64,000 bases of DNA from Bryum argenteum (Eukaryota; Streptophyta; Bryopsida; Bryales; Bryaceae). Location of the stretch: assembly GCA_037043015.1 (NCBI GenBank), contig CM073330.1:10620512-10684511 (forward strand), given 5' to 3'. Shown piece after piece: positions 33,036 through 43,830 of the stretch (position 1 is the first letter of the stretch; each line of letters starts with the position of its first letter). The position numbers were made by a program, and so were the translations under genes. Under the pieces are notes generated by a model. It made no database searches and was not told where the DNA came from. It saw only the letters and a list, made by a program, of their open reading frames with translations.

Positions 33036-34036
33036 ATTTCACATATATTAGAAGTAACAAGAAATGTGTACATATGCGCTTCGCAAAAGTACGAAGAATT
33101 CCTTCTACTCATGCACCCATGCCCATATCTATATTTAATATAACTACTCATTACTAAGAAGTACTCACATTTACATTTCTAACAAGTACTTATCAAATAT
33201 AATGGTGTGTGGGATGAAAATCATCCGCATCCGCAAAGAAGATGGATGAGAAGAGAGATACCGTCGGTGTGTACAAGTGTGAATGGACGTGCTCCGGCAG
33301 CCTCAACTGACATGCATGATGGCCGATGCGGAAGGCGTAGCAGCGAGGAGCACGAGACAGCGACCGGAGCGGTCCCGAGGGCGCGCGGGGAAGGAGGCAG
33401 AGAGAGAGGGATCCGCTCTGCAAGCTAGAATCGCATTTTCTTTTCATCGACGTGCAATAGCTTACTCGCACCTTCAATCGAAAGTGTAGAAGCCGAGGGA
33501 GAGCACGGAGCACGAGACAGGGACAGGAGCGGTCCCGAGCGCGCGCGGGGAAGGAAACAGAGAGGTGGGGATCCGCACCAGCGACTCTCATTTGCTTTTC
33601 TTCAACCCAGCTTACTCGCATCTTAATCGGTAGAGAAGTTCCTGATTTTATTAGCGATTCCGCATTTTCTCGTTTCTAACTTCTAAGGTACTCAAGGTGC
33701 GCTTCCGCTTCGTTTCTTGCCGTGGCTATGGCCTAGCATTGGTTTTCGTGAGGATAGCTTTCTTAGGAGCATGGCTGTTGATACTTTTTCAGGTCAAGAG
33801 CTGGGCGCGTGGGAGAGCAACTAGCCGGCAATTATCGGCAGTAGCAACACAGGTCGTTCTAGCAAGAGGTCGCAGCAATTGCAGGGGTTTTTAGGGAGAG
33901 TGGAGGGATTTGTAGGCAGAGTACGAGCTAACGATTCTCAGAGGTAGAAATTTTGTTTCGCTGTAGTTTATGCTAGTTATGGCTGTGGCATTAGTGTGAG
34001 TTTCGGTGTTGTGAGTTTCTGCGAGTTATTTGGGGT
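33036..34036 (+). promoter_or_regulatory. 5' flank and leader of the ADD/AT-hook gene
   Basis: GC-richer than its surroundings from about 33240. Contains an internal duplication of cggagcacgagacag...gaccggagcggtcccgag (about 33345-33400 and 33505-33560), not seen in the flanks at 18.4 and 24.2 kb. Splice-like signals are cttctaag|gtactc (33686) and tttttcag|gtcaag (33794), and the sequence between them has no long frame, so this is probably an untranslated leader with one or more introns. Confidence 0.4.
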
Positions 34037-37000
34037 ATGGTGTTTACCGATCCTTGTGTGAGGGGTTTTCAGGTTCGCAAGAGAATGAATTGTTGTTCCA
34101 GTCACGGTGATGGTGGCACTTGTAGCAAGTGCGATGACTCCCCTGCTAAAAGCTTCTATTGCACGGCTTGTGCAAAGCGATGTTTGTCTCTCGAAGCGGT
34201 TCGTGAGCATCCGTATCTGAAAGGAGTAGGCATTTGTACCGATTGCTATACTTTTCTCACCAGCAGCCCGTTCACCATCGTAAGCCTCTCCTCTCGCTGT
34301 ACTCCCTTCTAGGTCTAACGAAGAAATGTACATGCGAAGAAATGTACATGCTTTCCTCGGGCTCCTCTGTTACCCTAACTTGCACATTTTCAGGCTATGG
34401 CGATGAGAAAAAACCCTCATATGATATGAGAATGTGGGATATTGCATGAGGATAAGGAAGAAGCTTGTTTGATATGAGAATGGTAGATATAATAGGAGGA
34501 AAACGTTGTTTGAAATGAGGAGTTTGCTGTACAGGACAAGAATGATGGATGTGAAGAGCAATGTCGATGGTGTGGGCAAGGAGGGAAGATTGTGGTGTGC
34601 ACTTGCTGCAACAAGGTCTTCTGTGAGACCTGCATTGTTCGTAACTACGGTTGTCTTCACGGCTTGGCTCTCATTTTACACAACAACAACTGGAGTTGCT
34701 TTTGTTGCTCTCCTGTGCTTCTTGGAGTTCACGTCAAGGAGTTCAAAAACTTCCGCAAGTCCATAACCGGGTATGTCTGTCTCCACATTTTCCCTATCCA
34801 TTTCCCGTTCAAGAGTAGGAGTAACGTTTACTGTCTGTCTCCACATTTTCCTGTCCATTTCCCGTTTCAAGAATAGGAGTAACGTTTACTGTCTGTCTCC
34901 ACATTTTTCCTGTCCATTTCCAGTTTCAAGAACAGGAGTAACGTTTACTGTCTGTCTCCACATTTTTCCTGTCCATTTCCAGTTTCAAGAATAGGAGTAA
35001 CGTTTAGTACCATGCACAGTCTTACCAGCGGGGACATTTTGATATATTGTTTTCTTGTATTTTTGTGAAACGGTGCGGTATGTCGATATATATACGTATC
35101 TCTTACTTTCGTTCTTGAGGAATTTCGAGTCTTTGAGTGTGAACAAAGCATATGAATGTTCGTTGTTGCTTAGAGTATGCACAGCCTTACCAGTACCGGT
35201 GGACATTTCGATATGTTGTTTTATTGTTATTCTGTAAACGGTGCAGTATGTGGATATATATATCTCTTACTTTCATTCTTGCTGTTCAAGGTATTTCGAA
35301 TCTTCCGGTGTGAACAAAGCATATGAATGTTTGTTGTTGGTTAGAGTTCGAGTTGTGATAATCTTGGAGACGTATGGATGTTGCATGTATGAAGTGGTTT
35401 TTGATATTTCGAGCCCTGAACCCTGAGATTGTTTGAATGCAGGGATGTACATGGTGTAAACGAAGGTGTCGATGGTGTGAACAAAGTTATTGATAGTGAA
35501 GATGTTTCAACACTCTTCAGATTCTTCTTGAACCAGAATCTAGAGGTCAGTTACTTATAAAGTTCACACCACCAATGTACGAAGTGTTGAAGAATACGTA
35601 GATACAAGACTGAGGTTAATTTTAATCATTCCACTGTATGATCTGTTTGTACTCAACTTCAGTCATGTAATAGGTTAGTCCTACTTGATTCTTGACCATT
35701 TTCGATAATGCATGGAAATCCAGAAGCTCTTTTTACATGCTCATACTTAACTTGAGTGATGTATGTTGTGTTGAAGACTATGTTGAATATTTAAGACTAC
35801 GTATCTTCCTCAAGGTTCTTTGAGTATCCATTTCGGTGAGCATGATGAATGCAAGAAGCTTGATGATGGTGATTTTGTTTCTGATGTTGGGGAATAACAG
35901 GAAAAGCGAAGTATTGACAAGAAAAGCAGTCGCAGAGGTCGTCCCAAATTGAAGCTCATACAGCAAGTTATGAAGTCTACGAAGTCCACGGGGAATAAGA
36001 AAGAGACTGCTGTTGGAATTGAACGTGTAGGTTGTCGGAAGAGAGGCCGTCCATCAACAAAACTGAAAGGACAGAAGAGTGGTGGAAAACAGGAGGCTGT
36101 GTGCACAACTTCAGCTGATGCTCAATTCCAACCTCATCAGGTAAGCTCCTCTCATATAATTCCACTCTTTGTACTAGCATTCTTTACTAGAATCAATTTG
36201 CAGAATATGTAGTCATCTCTGAAGTCGAAAAAGAGCCATATTTGGGTCGTTTTAAATCAAAACAGGAATGTTGTTCACTACAGATTCTCTTCAAAATAGA
36301 AATTCTGATTGTGTAGAAGATGGTACTTTGGCTGAATATCTCAAGATCTGTATCGTCAACCTTATTAGACAAGATCATTCGGAGGTTGTTTTGGGTACTT
36401 ATTGGTTCGAAATGCGACTTGGGATCATGAATTTAAACATCTCACGTTACGTTGGGATACGAAACATCATATGTTTACAAATCTTCAATCGTACTTAATT
36501 CACAATTTTGTTTTTGTTTGCTGAAATGGCACTTACATTCAATGATTTCTCATTAGCATCTAAAAGTTATATGATTTTGAGTTATGATATCAAAATGAAT
36601 AATCTATCTCAATCTAACTAAGATGTCATCATAAAATGTCATCAAACGTTGTAGTATAAGTTAAACGTTTTTGTGTCTCTTCTGGTCACATCTTTTGTTG
36701 TAGTATAAGTTAAACGTTTTTGTGTCTCTTCTGGTCACATCTTTCCTAGTTTGAGGAAGAAGTTGACAATTTTAGGAAGACGTTGACAAGACCGTCCAGT
36801 TTCATTTGAGATGATTTCGAAACATTTATTGATTATCATTTTAAAGAGCTTTAGTCATGTTATAGTTATGTTCCTATAACGATTCAAACCGTACGTTTGT
36901 ATAGAATTATGGAACCGTTTTGAGATATCGTTTGAAAAAATTGCTTCTTCACTTTTTGTTGCATGCTTTGTAGGTGAAGCTGAAGCTAAGAGGAGGAGGA

Positions 37001-37219
37001 GAATGGAGAAGAAAGTCGTGCCTTACTAAGGTGCTTGTAGAAGAAAGTAAGGGTCTCAATAGCAACATCATTGTCAATGATCCTATTCTTCAACAAAAAG
37101 AAGAACCAAAGGATGTGCACACCGAACTTGCAAAGGTGAAGTTGGAGTACGAAGACTTTGGCTTGGTTCCTCACCCAACTCATTGTGTCAATTGCAATTG
37201 TATCATTCCTAAAGAGTAG
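34037..37219 (+). CDS. ADD-domain protein with two AT-hooks (candidate chromatin reader), apparently intact
   Basis: Five inferred coding exons: 34037 (or ATG 34085)-34279, 34535-34770, 35443-35545, 35901-36140, 36974-37219. Phases agree throughout; the product is 339 residues from the second ATG. Exon 1 holds a GATA-like finger (YCTACAKRC, EHPYLKGVGICTDCYTFL) matching the first half of the ATRX ADD domain. Exon 2 adds the PHD-like half and helix (DGCEEQCRWCGQGGKIVVC, CCNKVFCETCIVRNYG, NNNWSCFCCSPVLLG). Exon 4 carries two AT-hooks, RRGRPKL (about residue 189) and KRGRPST (about 225), in a lysine-rich stretch. The last exon is basic, then acidic, and ends HCVNCNCIIPKE. By family knowledge ADD reads histone H3 tails and AT-hooks hold the minor groove of AT-rich DNA; a nuclear, chromatin-targeting role is inferred. 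No helicase or methyltransferase domain follows, unlike ATRX or DNMT3. The true 5' end is uncertain because an acceptor (ggttttcag) lies at 34072. Confidence 0.75.
34771..35010 (+). repeat. ~58-bp tandem repeat in an intron of the ADD gene, about four copies
   Basis: The unit reads tgtctgtctccacattttcc, tgtccatttcccgtttcaag, aataggagtaacgtttac. It begins right after the splice donor at 34771 and includes its gtatgtctgtctcc, so it has grown from the exon border inwards. A second intronic duplication of about 165-170 bp follows at about 35013-35347 (gcacagtcttaccagc / gcacagccttaccagt). Confidence 0.75.
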
Positions 37220-38455
37220 AACTATCCTCAATTAGTTGGTTTCAAATGGATTGTTTCATTCTTGTACAAATTTGTAAAGTAGCAAGTATGAGTTTAAAGA
37301 TAAGGTTTTGTTCATTGATTTTTCAAAATAACAATTTCATCGCTTGGTTTGAGATTTGAAAGGTTACAAATTGTAGTGGAAGTAGGTCCAAAGTTGTTCT
37401 ATTATCAAAATGGGTTTTTTGTTGTCTCTTGAATAAGATGGAAATAGTGTTCAATAGTGTTCAATAATTTTCAATCAGAATATTATCACTCAGTGTAGTG
37501 AGTCATAATCTTAATATATACTCTTGCTTTTGTTATAAAATTATTGTACATTGTATATTTGTAATGAGAGAAAGCTGTACCCCAACTTCCTTTACAACTT
37601 CCTTTAAATTCCTTAGAGAATATGAAGGGAGATTGTGTTCAGTGCAAAAAATCCTAGAGCTGTGATGAGATGAGTAGTTCAAAGATGGTTATAAATGTGT
37701 AACTACATTTTTCAAGAACTTAGATAGCTGAAGTAGTCACCAACGAGCAAGGTGGCTAGTTTTCTATCCATAGGACAATTATGGATAGAAAACTAGCAAT
37801 TTTGTTTTTACAAGTTTTTTTGTGTGTAATTGAGTTCCACAAACAATTTTTTGTACTTCTTTCTTTTGTGTCTTGTGTTCTTTTGTGTTCTTTTGTGTTC
37901 TTTTGTGTTTCTTTGTATTTATTTGTATTTATTTGACTTTCTTCTGATTAAGGTTTTGATTAAATTTTAAGTTTAGGAGAGATAAGGGTGTACTCTTTTC
38001 TGTTCCTTTGGGAGGCTCTCTCACAAAAAAATAAAAAAAACTCAAAGTTTGATTTATGGTATTACAATAGACGCCCACAACCAAATCCGTGACAATCTTC
38101 ATTGATGTTTTACTTGTTCAAAGATGTTATCCTCGTCAATTTGATACCAATTCAGAACATTATTGTATTAATTTCTGAAAGAACCGTGCATGACACACTT
38201 GCCTCATACCACTTTCTTCTAGGATCTACAAGTCTCATTCCCTCTAATCAATGTTACGCTTAGCTATCGAATCATGGAGGCTTTGCTGAGTGTAGATGAT
38301 TAGCACAAACGGGGAAAAATGTATTTTTTGTCACATTTTTAGACCCAAGACCTTATATTTAATTTAAGAATGCTCTAGAAAATACTATCATTGTAAGTAT
38401 AACACATTTTAACTGCTTCTCAACGAGAAGCAGTCTAGAAATAAGACATTGGAAG
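37220..38455. other. Intergenic DNA with a perfect hairpin
   Basis: No gene seen. At 37755-37797 is an 18-bp perfect inverted repeat, GCTAGTTTTCTATCCATA, with a 7-nt loop. A short tandem run of ttcttttgtg lies at about 37862-37905. Confidence 0.5.
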
Positions 38456-40450
38456 CTCCCTATGCTCATGTGAACAAGATACAATGTGAACACGCCTGAT
38501 AGTAGAACTCGCCTTCTCTGCCTTCACACTTTCTACCTTTCGAATCAGCCTCCGTTCGAGAAAGATCCTTGTTGTGTACACATCTTTCACTTTTCATTTC
38601 TTGCACCAGCCTCTGTTAGAGTATAACTCTTTCTTGCATCTACCTCAGTTCCTTTTGCATTGGCCTCGGCTCGAGCAAATTTCTTGTTGCCTTCACACCT
38701 TGGTTCTTTACTTCTTGCACCGGCCTCGATCAAGGTAAAACTCTCCTTCACACAAATCCTCTTTATCCCAACTTAGAAATAGAGCTGAGGTTTGTTTTCT
38801 TTTCTTTTCTTTCCACCTTGCGCTCATAACGTACATACACATGTTTGTTTCTGGTAAGTACTTTTGTTTGTGCTTATGTTCCATCACTTCCAAGTACAAT
38901 TATACTTGGAAGTGAAGGGCCACTTTATACTTGGGGCCGGATTGAGGGCCGACCCGAATTCTTCAAATTTCAACCAATAGGATGGCTCGATTCTTTCAAA
39001 TCGGGCCCAAAGGCTTTATACTAAGATCCGATTAGGGCCCGACCAAAACTTCACTTTATCCTATGTGGCATCCTACGTAGCACTCTTTTGGCGCCAAAAT
39101 GTTCGGGCCCAAGTGATGCAATTGGGACAAGGTTTACCAAGTCCCGAACTCCCCAACTTGGGCCCAAGCCCTAATTGTCGAATCCGGCCAGCCTCCAGCC
39201 GGCCCTGGCCTCTGTATAAAGTGGCCCTTCCAAATACAATTCTTGTTTTTTTGTTGGTGTAATCTCAAGTGTGTGTCTTGTGTTTATTTCACTTTCTACT
39301 ATACAATCAAACCTGCTCTGCTATGGCTTGGATCACTCTATGTGTATGTGTATCTCTTAAGAGTCCAATGGAGAAGGAACTCACCATTTCATTTGATAAT
39401 TTGCCATTCCATTGTGTAGGCGTGATGCGCACTACCAAATCTTTGGAGCACTTCATCTTCATCGAGAGGCCTATGTTTTTTACCTTCAACTTGTACGTAG
39501 GTTGAGTTTGCATATAAACTTGCTAGATATTATGTCGGGTACTCTAGGGAGCCTCAAGATTGTGCAGTCCCTCTACTCCTCAACCTAAAAAGGATCCTTC
39601 TTATACTACTTCAATTTGAGAATTCTCCAACAATATCTTTTCAAACGTTGCTCAAGTTTAGCAAACTTGAGCAACGTTTTGGAACTTGCTTTCAGAGCAA
39701 CCTTCTTAATAATATAAGCAATGTCATCGAATCAATATGATTTATAATCTAGTTGAAAACAATGTTTTTTTCTTCGACCGTTGCTCAAATAAGTTCTAAA
39801 ACGTTGCTTATTTTCTTCAAAACGTTGCTCACGTTGCTAGACTTTAGCAACATTTACACTAAAGCAAAATTTGTAACGTTATAACCCCCCTTTTTCCTAG
39901 TAGTGTTAGGTTCCCTGTTATCAAAGTGAAAAATCACCCGTGAGATTTCTTGCTAAGAAAGGCCCTAACCAATAAGGCACTCCTAGAGTCCTCCTCCTAA
40001 CATGAGAGCCCCATTCCCCAACACCTCCACCTATACTTATAATCCCTTCTTTTGTAGAGATATCTATTGAGATCAATACGTATCTATAGAAATTCCTTTG
40101 TTACTTTTAGTCACATAGAAATTATACTTTTTTTTTACTTTTGAGGCATTTCTCTCTACTTGTTTCTAAATGGAGTGAAAACACATCCATAGATAAATAT
40201 CACATTTATTAGAGTTGTTTCCTACAAACTACTATAGTTTGCTCATAATTTTTGATGACTATCAATATGTAGGGTTGTAGAGTGACACTCCTCGGGCTAG
40301 CATTATCACCCAATATGGGAGTATACTCATGTTGAGGATGGTAAATACACCCCATGTGTCCTTTTGTGACCAACTCGTTTGTCTCTTCACCAACTTTTTG
40401 AACTATCATTGCGTTTCTTCAACCTCAATCAATCTTTACTTATTTCTTTG
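38456..40450. repeat. Unclassified dispersed repeat, copy 1 (with a coding-like remnant at 39323-39505)
   Basis: Similar in order to 56640-58160. Shared landmarks: cctccgttcgag / cctccgttcacg, ttgcattggcc, gcaccggcctcgatcaagg / gcaccgaccttgattagg, cttttgtttgtgcttatg, tctcaagtgtgt, and tgagagtatactcatgttgaggatggt near the right end. The central open frame starts MAWITLCVCVSLKS, passes KELTISFDNLPFH and ends with SLEHFIFIERP. Its partner at 57472-57613 has SLCVSIEGPLKKEFSIRFDN and FVEHFICGDLE. No transposase, reverse transcriptase or long terminal repeat is identified. A GTTGCTC-rich foldback (39640-39905) sits inside it. Confidence 0.45.
39640..39905. mobile_element. Foldback element rich in GTTGCTC, CACTA-like right end
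   Basis: The right end in complement reads CACTACTAGGAAAAAGGGGG, a CACTA-like terminus. The body is full of aacgttgctcaa and its complement. The left end is eroded or missing. The related element at 43275-43511 has the same GTTGC-rich body. Confidence 0.45.
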
Positions 40451-40604
40451 TGTGCAAGACTGCGAGGGTGAGGGTAGAGCTGATGAATCGGTATAGACCA
40501 ATAATTTTTATAACCAATAATGATATATTATATAGTTCAAAGGTAACTTTTGCCACCCAACCATAAAAGGAGATATTGAATGGAACAGTTCAATCAATTG
40601 TATC

Positions 40605-40690
40605 TCCTTCACCCTTTAAGCTACTTCACCCTCCAAGCTACTTCACCCTCCAATCTACGTCACCCTCCAATCTACTTCACCCTCCAAGCT
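40605..40690. repeat. ~17-bp tandem repeat, about five copies
   Basis: The unit is cttcaccctccaagcta with variants (aatctacg, tttaagcta). Lies in a short open frame that is a by-product of the repeat. Confidence 0.75.
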
Positions 40691-42484
40691 ACGTTATATA
40701 CCATTAAGACAAAAGTCTTATGGTGTTCCCACTACACACTTGTATGGTACTTAAGCTATCATAAACTCAAGAGTTTTTAGAAACCCAAATCCAACGATCG
40801 ATACCTCTAGCTTACCTCAGATGGCTTCTAATGGCTTCTAACGAAAGAGACCCTGAACCCTAAACCAACACAATGAGGTTTAGAGCTCACTTTCTTCATC
40901 CACTCAGTAGAGGACTGCCACTCGATAGATTGATTCTCAGTACGACCTATAGCAGATGAAGAAAGACTTATTGCTGTAACAAAACCACGAAACATAGTCT
41001 TACAGAGCTGCTTAAAAGCTACGAGAGAGCTCTTGAGGCCGCATAGTGCAAAATGAACAAAAGGACGAGCGGACTTGAATAAATTCACCAGGCGGTTGAG
41101 ATTGACGTATTTTGTAACAAAACCACGAGATAAAGTCTTACAGAACTGCTCAAATGCTACAGGAGAGATCATGAGGCCGCCATAGAAAGTAATACGGATA
41201 GTGGATATGAAGAAAATGACGAACAGACTTAAACAAATTCAACCGGGCGATTCCAGAAAGATATACTCGTTTATAAGTCGTTCTCCGCAAACAGAGTCCG
41301 TACTTATACAACGGAGACGTCAACAACACATTCTTATCATCAACCAGCTGTTACATTACTTCACTTCTCAAATCTCATATCCGCAATGTCTCTGTTCGCA
41401 TCCATTTCTTGCGCAATTTCAAACCTAGCACAATCTCACAATCACCTCGACTGAAACGCCATCTGCACCTCGTACAACTGCGGTTACTAAAGTCACTTGT
41501 CCGAGATCGTAAGCCAACTTGAAACTGCTGAATGGAGCGAGCTTGGTAGCACATTCACAATAGGACGTGGCGATGGCTGTCGAGGTTAAGTCAGGTTAAC
41601 ATCTTGATGGAACGGCACTGGGCGGATCCTCGTTATCGATGCGGGTATCAGCCAGAGATGAATCCTGAAATGGGCGGATATCAGCAGGGTGTTATATTCT
41701 GCTAGATTCTCTAAAAACTCTGACGATGTCCTGCTTTTACTGGTATCAACATCCGAGCTCAACATCAAATATAAGTCGGGTATTAGCAAACTTCTACAAG
41801 AGTATAATCAGTGAGCAATTTGGGTGGAGGCAAGTTCAGTTAAGGCCTCATGAATCGTGATTATGATTTCTTAACCCTTAATTGCACATGGGGTCTGAAA
41901 CAGGCAGCCCAAAATTGGATCACAGCATTTTTGGACTTGGGCATCGTGAATGAACCAATCAATGATCACCTTGCAACCTTCTACAAGGTTATGTACAACC
42001 CCAATCTACCAAAGCACAAAATTACTTATTTGGGAAAGGTTAGCGCAACATCATGGCAAGCAAGCGTACATGAGGAAGCAAGCAATGCACACCTGGATTA
42101 AGGCCAGCGCCTGTCGACGGTGGTGCACATGATCGAACAGTTCTCACTTCTAGATACTGCAGATATCCAAGTACAGATATTGATTCAATGTGTCGAGCTA
42201 TGCTTGCCCTTCATCATGGTAGATGAGATCCTACAACATGTTTGTTCCAATTTCGCATTGAATGTGTGGTTTACCTGCTACAGGATCTGTTTTGAATCAG
42301 AGGTCACACCCGGTACAGATCCCCTGACTGCATTGGGATGCAAATGCAAGGGTGCTTTGAGTACGGTCATAGATTTTGTATACGGACGTGGTTCAAGACG
42401 AAACTTTCGAGTTCACTGGAGTGCGAAGTCTGCAAGTAAGAAGTGTCACTGATTTAGTCTTATACCGTACATCACATTGCAAAT
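40691..42484. other. Region with small open frames, no recognised gene
   Basis: A duplicated segment of about 70 bp lies at about 40976-41049 and 41110-41178 (tgtaacaaaaccacga...gtcttacagagctgct...gaggccgc). On the minus strand it gives a frame with FKQLCKTMFRGFVT and FEQFCKTLSRGFVT repeated. A further frame at 42120-42452 on the plus strand starts MVHMIEQFSLLDTADIQ; it looks composition-balanced but matches nothing I know. Decayed host genes or element fragments are both possible. Confidence 0.3.
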
Positions 42485-42956
42485 AACCTCGATTCCGTTA
42501 AAATGGCGTTATTCGGGTAGAATGGTGCTTTTGGGTGCTTCAAATGATAAAAAAATAACGTTGGTTATTGGCAAAACTTGAAAAAACAACAATGTCTTTG
42601 GACGGCCGTTTAAGAATATATACCTTTCAATGAAATATGTTTGAATGGCAGCTCTAAAACAATGATATTTTTGAACAGCCGTTGAGAAATATTGCCCTTT
42701 GACTATGTCTAAAGGTCAAAAACCATAAAAATGGGAGATATTATGGAAATTTTGGTGATATTACAGAAATCATTTGATATTACGGAGTACATTTGTGATA
42801 TTAATAAACATGCCATTTTGCAAGCATAAATATTTCTAAACTTCAGTTCAAAAACATACTTGTAAAATGGCACGTTTTAGAACGCGAGCAAAATGGCTCA
42901 TAGAGGATTTGGCAAAATGGTAAAAAGAATACCGCCATTTTAACCAAATTGAGGTT
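42485..42956. mobile_element. AACCTC-terminal inverted-repeat element
   Basis: The left end AACCTCGATTCCGTTAAAAT continues into ggcgttattcggg. The right end in complement is AACCTCAATTTGGTTAAAAT followed by ggcggtattc. AAAT flanks both sides (42481-42484 and 42957-42960). 472 bp, no coding capacity. The interior (tgccctttgactatgtctaaaggtcaaaa, aaaatggcacgttttagaac) is shared with 56060-56617. Confidence 0.65.
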
Positions 42957-43274
42957 AAATTACTTTGTTGATACAAGTGTGGAACTAATTTCTCTGACAC
43001 AGGGTCCTTGAGAGCATCTTTGGTGGCACCGCTTTTGGCGAATCATGTTCTTGGTCTCCGTGATGAGAGGCAATCTGTTACGCCGTCAAAATCATCCTCG
43101 TTTAAGTTCGAGTTGAGGAGCTAGATCAATATGTGTCAGAGCTCTGTGCTCTCAAGAACGAGCTAATTTAGAGGGCACTTTCTCAGATTCAAGGCGGTGT
43201 TCAACCATCGACCAACGGAGTTAAGTTAGTAGCAGTGGATAGGGGAGACGTGGAGCAGTAGGAGAAGTGGATCT

Positions 43275-43511
43275 TACTACTAGAAAAGACGAGGTTTGCA
43301 ACGGTTTTGTGTAAACCTTGCTCAAGTCTAAGAACGCTTTGGAACTTACTTGAGCAACGTTCTCAAGAAAATAAGCAACATCCTCAATTATATCATAAAT
43401 AACATGGCTTGTTTTCTTGAGAACGTTTGCTCAAGCAAGTTTCAAAACGTTGTTGAACTTGAGCAACATTTGAGAAGAAAACGTTGCAAACCCCCTCAAA
43501 TTTTAGTAGTG
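43275..43511. mobile_element. Foldback element, CACTA-like ends, GTTGCTC-rich
   Basis: Left end tactactagaaaagacgagg then tttgcaacg; right end cgttgcaaaccccc then ctcaaattttagtagtg. The arms are complementary through gagcaacgtt repeats, so most of the 237 bp can fold on itself. No 3-bp duplication is evident. Related to 39640-39905. Confidence 0.5.
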
Positions 43512-43543
43512 ATGATTTATTGTGGATAATCGCGCTTCATACA

Positions 43544-43816
43544 TATTGGAAACAATAGCACTTCAGTATAGTCATACAGTAATATACTAGTACTTAAGTG
43601 AATATTAGTTAGTGCAGATTAGTTCATTCATCTAGTCAGTGAACATTCATCCATTGGTACTTGTAGATAATCCAGTGAGTAGTGCTCATGTCTGTATCTT
43701 CTTGTTTTCACTTTCTTCTCTCCTGCTAATCGAATTCAGTTCAAGCATACACTCGTGTGTCGTACGTTGTTGTTGTAGTGTGTTGTTGTTGTAGTAGCTT
43801 ATCGATAAGATCAACA
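43544..43816 (+). repeat. 5' LTR of the copia element
   Basis: 273 bp, beginning TATTGGAAACAATAG and ending GATCAACA, with a TTGTTG-rich stretch near the end. About 99% identical over aligned bases to the inverted LTR at 54185-54453, apart from one 4-bp length difference. Confidence 0.92.
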
Positions 43817-43830
43817 GGTTATGGGCCCTG
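43817..43830 (+). other. Copia-type primer-binding site, initiator tRNA-Met anticodon region
   Basis: GGTTATGGGCCC directly follows the 5' LTR. It is complementary to the anticodon stem-loop of the initiator methionine tRNA (GGGCCCAUAACC). This is the half-tRNA priming site known from Drosophila copia, not the usual plant TGGTATCAGAGC complementary to the tRNA 3' end. Confidence 0.75.

Noticed and set aside
32719-33157. Open frames on both strands upstream of the ADD gene (NIIFDKRFILSI repeats)
   Set aside because: They follow a 57-bp tandem repeat with a period divisible by three; the paralogous flanks keep no such frame.
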